Assembly (NCBI RefSeq): GCF_016908495.1
Contig: NZ_JAFBDZ010000001.1
Location: 1,116,001 to 1,180,000, forward strand
DNA length: 64,000 nt
DNA from: Rossellomorea pakistanensis
Lineage (GTDB): Bacteria; Bacillota; Bacilli; Bacillales; Bacillaceae_B
Direction: 5' to 3'
Under the pieces are notes generated by a model. The model was not told the origin of the DNA. It worked only from the letters and a program-made list of their open reading frames with translations, and searched no databases. The first letter of the stretch is position 1, and every line of letters starts with the position of its first letter. Positions 62,054 through 64,000 of this stretch are shown here, in pieces. Position numbers and translations under genes: made by a program.

Positions 62054-63514
62054 TTACCGATCTGGATCTTTAGGGTGTAAATATCTAGCTCTCCTGTTTT
62101 TTAGTGGCATTGGAGTGCGTATAAATACATCACGAAACGCTCTGAAATTAAATGGAATGAATGGCCACATATAAGGGACATCGAAGGATTTAATTCTGCA
62201 GAGATAAACCATCCAAACGAATACTCCAATGACGAACCCATAAACACCAAATAGAGCAGTCGAAATTAATAAGACTATGCGAATAATACGATTCGCTAAA
62301 CTCATTTCATAGCTTGGTGTTGCAAAGGTTCCAATAGCTACGATTGCAAGGTACAACACCACTTCATTGACGAAAAGCCCTACCTCAACGGCAACTTGTC
62401 CGATCATCAGTGCAGCAACTAACCCTAATGCTGTAGCTAAAGAAGAGGGTGTATGAATCGCAGCCATCCTTAACATATCAATCCCGGCTTCAATAATCAG
62501 GAATTGGAAGATCAGTGGAATTTCTCCAGTCTCGTTCGGACCAATAAATTGAAAATTAGATGGCAATAACTCTGGTTGCATAGCAAATAAAAAATATAAT
62601 GGTAAAAGAAAAATCGACGCCCATACTGCTAAAAAACGAACAAATCGAAAATAAGCCCCTACTAATGGTTTATTTCGGTATTCTTCAGCATGTTGTAGGT
62701 GATGCCAAAAGGTTGTGGGTGTAATCATCACACTTGGCGATCCATCAACCATAATACAAACATGCCCGTCATATAAATGTGCTGCTGCAGTATCTGGTCT
62801 CTCTGTATAGCGAACCATTGGATAAGGGTTCCAGTGCCGCCCTGAAATAAACTCTTCCAACGTTTTTTCCGCCATCGGCAGGGCATCAGTGTCAATTTTC
62901 TCTAATGAATCTTTAATCTTTTTAACTAATTTTGGATCAGCTATATCCTCTAAATAGCAAACTACTATATCCGTTTTCGACCTACGTCCAATTTGCATAT
63001 ATTCCATTCTTAAGGACCGATCACGAATTCTTCTTCTCGTTAAAGCAGTATTAAAAACAATCGTTTCAACAAACCCGTCTCTAGACCCCCGAACAACCCT
63101 CTCAAGGTCTGGTTCTTCTGGACCTCGTACCGGATATGTACGTGCATCAATAATAATTACCTCATCTATACCATCTACAACAAGTGCAGTTGGACCAGAT
63201 AATACCTTATCAACAACACTATGTAATTCATCTGTCTTCTCAATTTCTATATATGGGATATACGTTTTTAATAGCTTTTCTATCGTATTTCCATCTAACT
63301 GCTCTTCTTCTAAATCCGCCAAAAGCTTCATAATAAAGTGCATAATATCGTCTTTAACAAATCCATCTATTAAAAACATCGCCATATTTCTGCCTGCATA
63401 ATGCAAATCTAACTGAATGACATCAAAGCTTTTATCTACTGCTAGGACATCTTTTAAGAAATTTATATTTTCATTTATATTTTTAGAAACTGGTTTTTTA
63501 TTTTGATCTCCCAT
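62054..63514 (-). CDS. spoVAF: Stage V sporulation protein AF-like (GerA-type membrane protein)
   Basis: 486 residues from the ATG at 63514 (site GGAGTGAG); the frame is open to 63535. N-terminal soluble GerA-A domain: VIQLDLHYAGRNMAMFLIDG, VDGIDEVIIIDARTYPVRGP, EPDLERVVRGSRDGFVETIV. C-terminal membrane part with PLYFLFAMQPELLPSNFQFI, MLRMAAIHTPSSLATALGLV and the end RARYLHPKDPDR. These are SpoVAF/GerA features; expected in the inner spore membrane, acting in germination. The location next to yqgQ differs from the spoVA operon, so it could be a second spoVAF-type gene. Confidence 0.88.
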   Translation of the reverse strand: MGDQNKKPVSKNINENINFLKDVLAVDKSFDVIQLDLHYAGRNMAMFLIDGFVKDDIMHFIMKLLADLEEEQLDGNTIEKLLKTYIPYIEIEKTDELHSVVDKVLSGPTALVVDGIDEVIIIDARTYPVRGPEEPDLERVVRGSRDGFVETIVFNTALTRRRIRDRSLRMEYMQIGRRSKTDIVVCYLEDIADPKLVKKIKDSLEKIDTDALPMAEKTLEEFISGRHWNPYPMVRYTERPDTAAAHLYDGHVCIMVDGSPSVMITPTTFWHHLQHAEEYRNKPLVGAYFRFVRFLAVWASIFLLPLYFLFAMQPELLPSNFQFIGPNETGEIPLIFQFLIIEAGIDMLRMAAIHTPSSLATALGLVAALMIGQVAVEVGLFVNEVVLYLAIVAIGTFATPSYEMSLANRIIRIVLLISTALFGVYGFVIGVFVWMVYLCRIKSFDVPYMWPFIPFNFRAFRDVFIRTPMPLKNRRARYLHPKDPDR

Positions 63515-63650
63515 AGCCAATCTCACTCCATTCATCTATCTTCCATCCTAGACATCAACCCTTAAAAACATACTTATAATTCATAAAATGACAGCTTGTT
63601 TCATAGAATGGTTCCAAACAATCTATCTAAGAAACTGGGGTGAGAAAATT

Positions 63651-64000
63651 ATGAAGGAAAAAATAAAGGTATTACTCCCGGTGATTTCTTTTCTTTCAAT
63701 CGTAATCATTGCCAGTCTAATGATTTATAAACCGTTAGCAAAAGAAAGTATAATCTTCTTTCCTATAGATGATAAAGCTTTCTATAAATCCGCTAAAACT
63801 AATATTAACTTAGAAGATATCAAGAAGAAGCCTTATCAAATTGATTGGAAAATATCTTCAACTTTGAGTCAGGTTGCTTACTTACGCCAAGATATAAGCT
63901 TTTTATTTATGAATGGTATACTGAAAGCGAAGATGAGTAAATGGGAGCAAAACACAGATGAAATCATTGAAGAAAAAACAGTAGAAGGGAAAGAGAGCAG
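63651..64000 (+). CDS. Membrane-anchored hypothetical protein, 3' end beyond window
   Basis: ATG at 63651 after AACTGGGGTGAG; 116 codons visible. Residues 8-25 form one membrane helix (LPVISFLSIVIIASLMIY). The following extracytoplasmic part reads PIDDKAFYKSAKTNINLEDI and QVAYLRQDISFLFMNGILKA. Not recognised. Divergent from the spoVAF-like gene. Confidence 0.6.
   Translation, partial: MKEKIKVLLPVISFLSIVIIASLMIYKPLAKESIIFFPIDDKAFYKSAKTNINLEDIKKKPYQIDWKISSTLSQVAYLRQDISFLFMNGILKAKMSKWEQNTDEIIEEKTVEGKES

Overview
The window is chromosomal DNA of a spore-forming, naturally competent low-GC member of the Bacillaceae. At both ends the gene order is the yqg-yqh / comG neighbourhood known from Bacillus subtilis, here with a B12-dependent (class II) ribonucleotide reductase next to yqhO and a spoVAF-type gene beyond yqgQ. 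I recognise families but cannot name the species.

Left core (1-17142): yqhO (cut by the window edge), nrdJ behind two NrdR boxes, lipM, yqhL, the glycine-cleavage operon gcvT-gcvPA-gcvPB under a glycine riboswitch, yqhH-yqhG, yqzE, aroK and the comG operon comGA-GG. LipM modifies GcvH, so lipM and gcv belong to one pathway. ComGA-GG builds the DNA-uptake pseudopilus. Right core (53793-64000): tRNA-Gln, yqgY, yqgX, yqgW, yqgV, yqgU, yqgT, yqgS, glcK, yqgQ, a spoVAF-like gene and the start of an unknown gene.

Between them lies an accessory island of about 36 kb. It is bounded by a diverged direct repeat of about 0.9 kb: the 5' two thirds of comGA, its upstream region and tRNA-Gln occur at 16239-17139 and again at 52971-53861. 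The copies have decayed reciprocally: the left keeps a full comGA frame but a broken tRNA, the right keeps an intact tRNA but a truncated, frameshifted comGA. A decayed large serine recombinase ends 35 bp from the right comGA fragment, with an ImmA/IrrE remnant before it. This fits an old mobile element that entered comGA and was later repaired.

The island resembles a cassette array. Most genes lie on the minus strand as single-gene units: DinB proteins, CGNR regulators, GNAT, a P-loop kinase, a VOC protein, DUF5412, a GpsA paralogue, an Mrr-type endonuclease, secreted or lipoprotein genes, and toxin/immunity and HEPN remnants. Between them are at least 17 copies of one hairpin-repeat family with a GCGCCC or GGCCCG centre, all in one orientation, usually just past the stop codon of a minus-strand gene. 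Many units are pseudogenes. A different block at 29857-37334 holds two diacylglycerol-kinase-family genes, a zinc dehydrogenase, a class II aldolase and a second lgt. The hairpin-flanked array and the duplicated comGA-tRNA boundary are the two most interesting things here.
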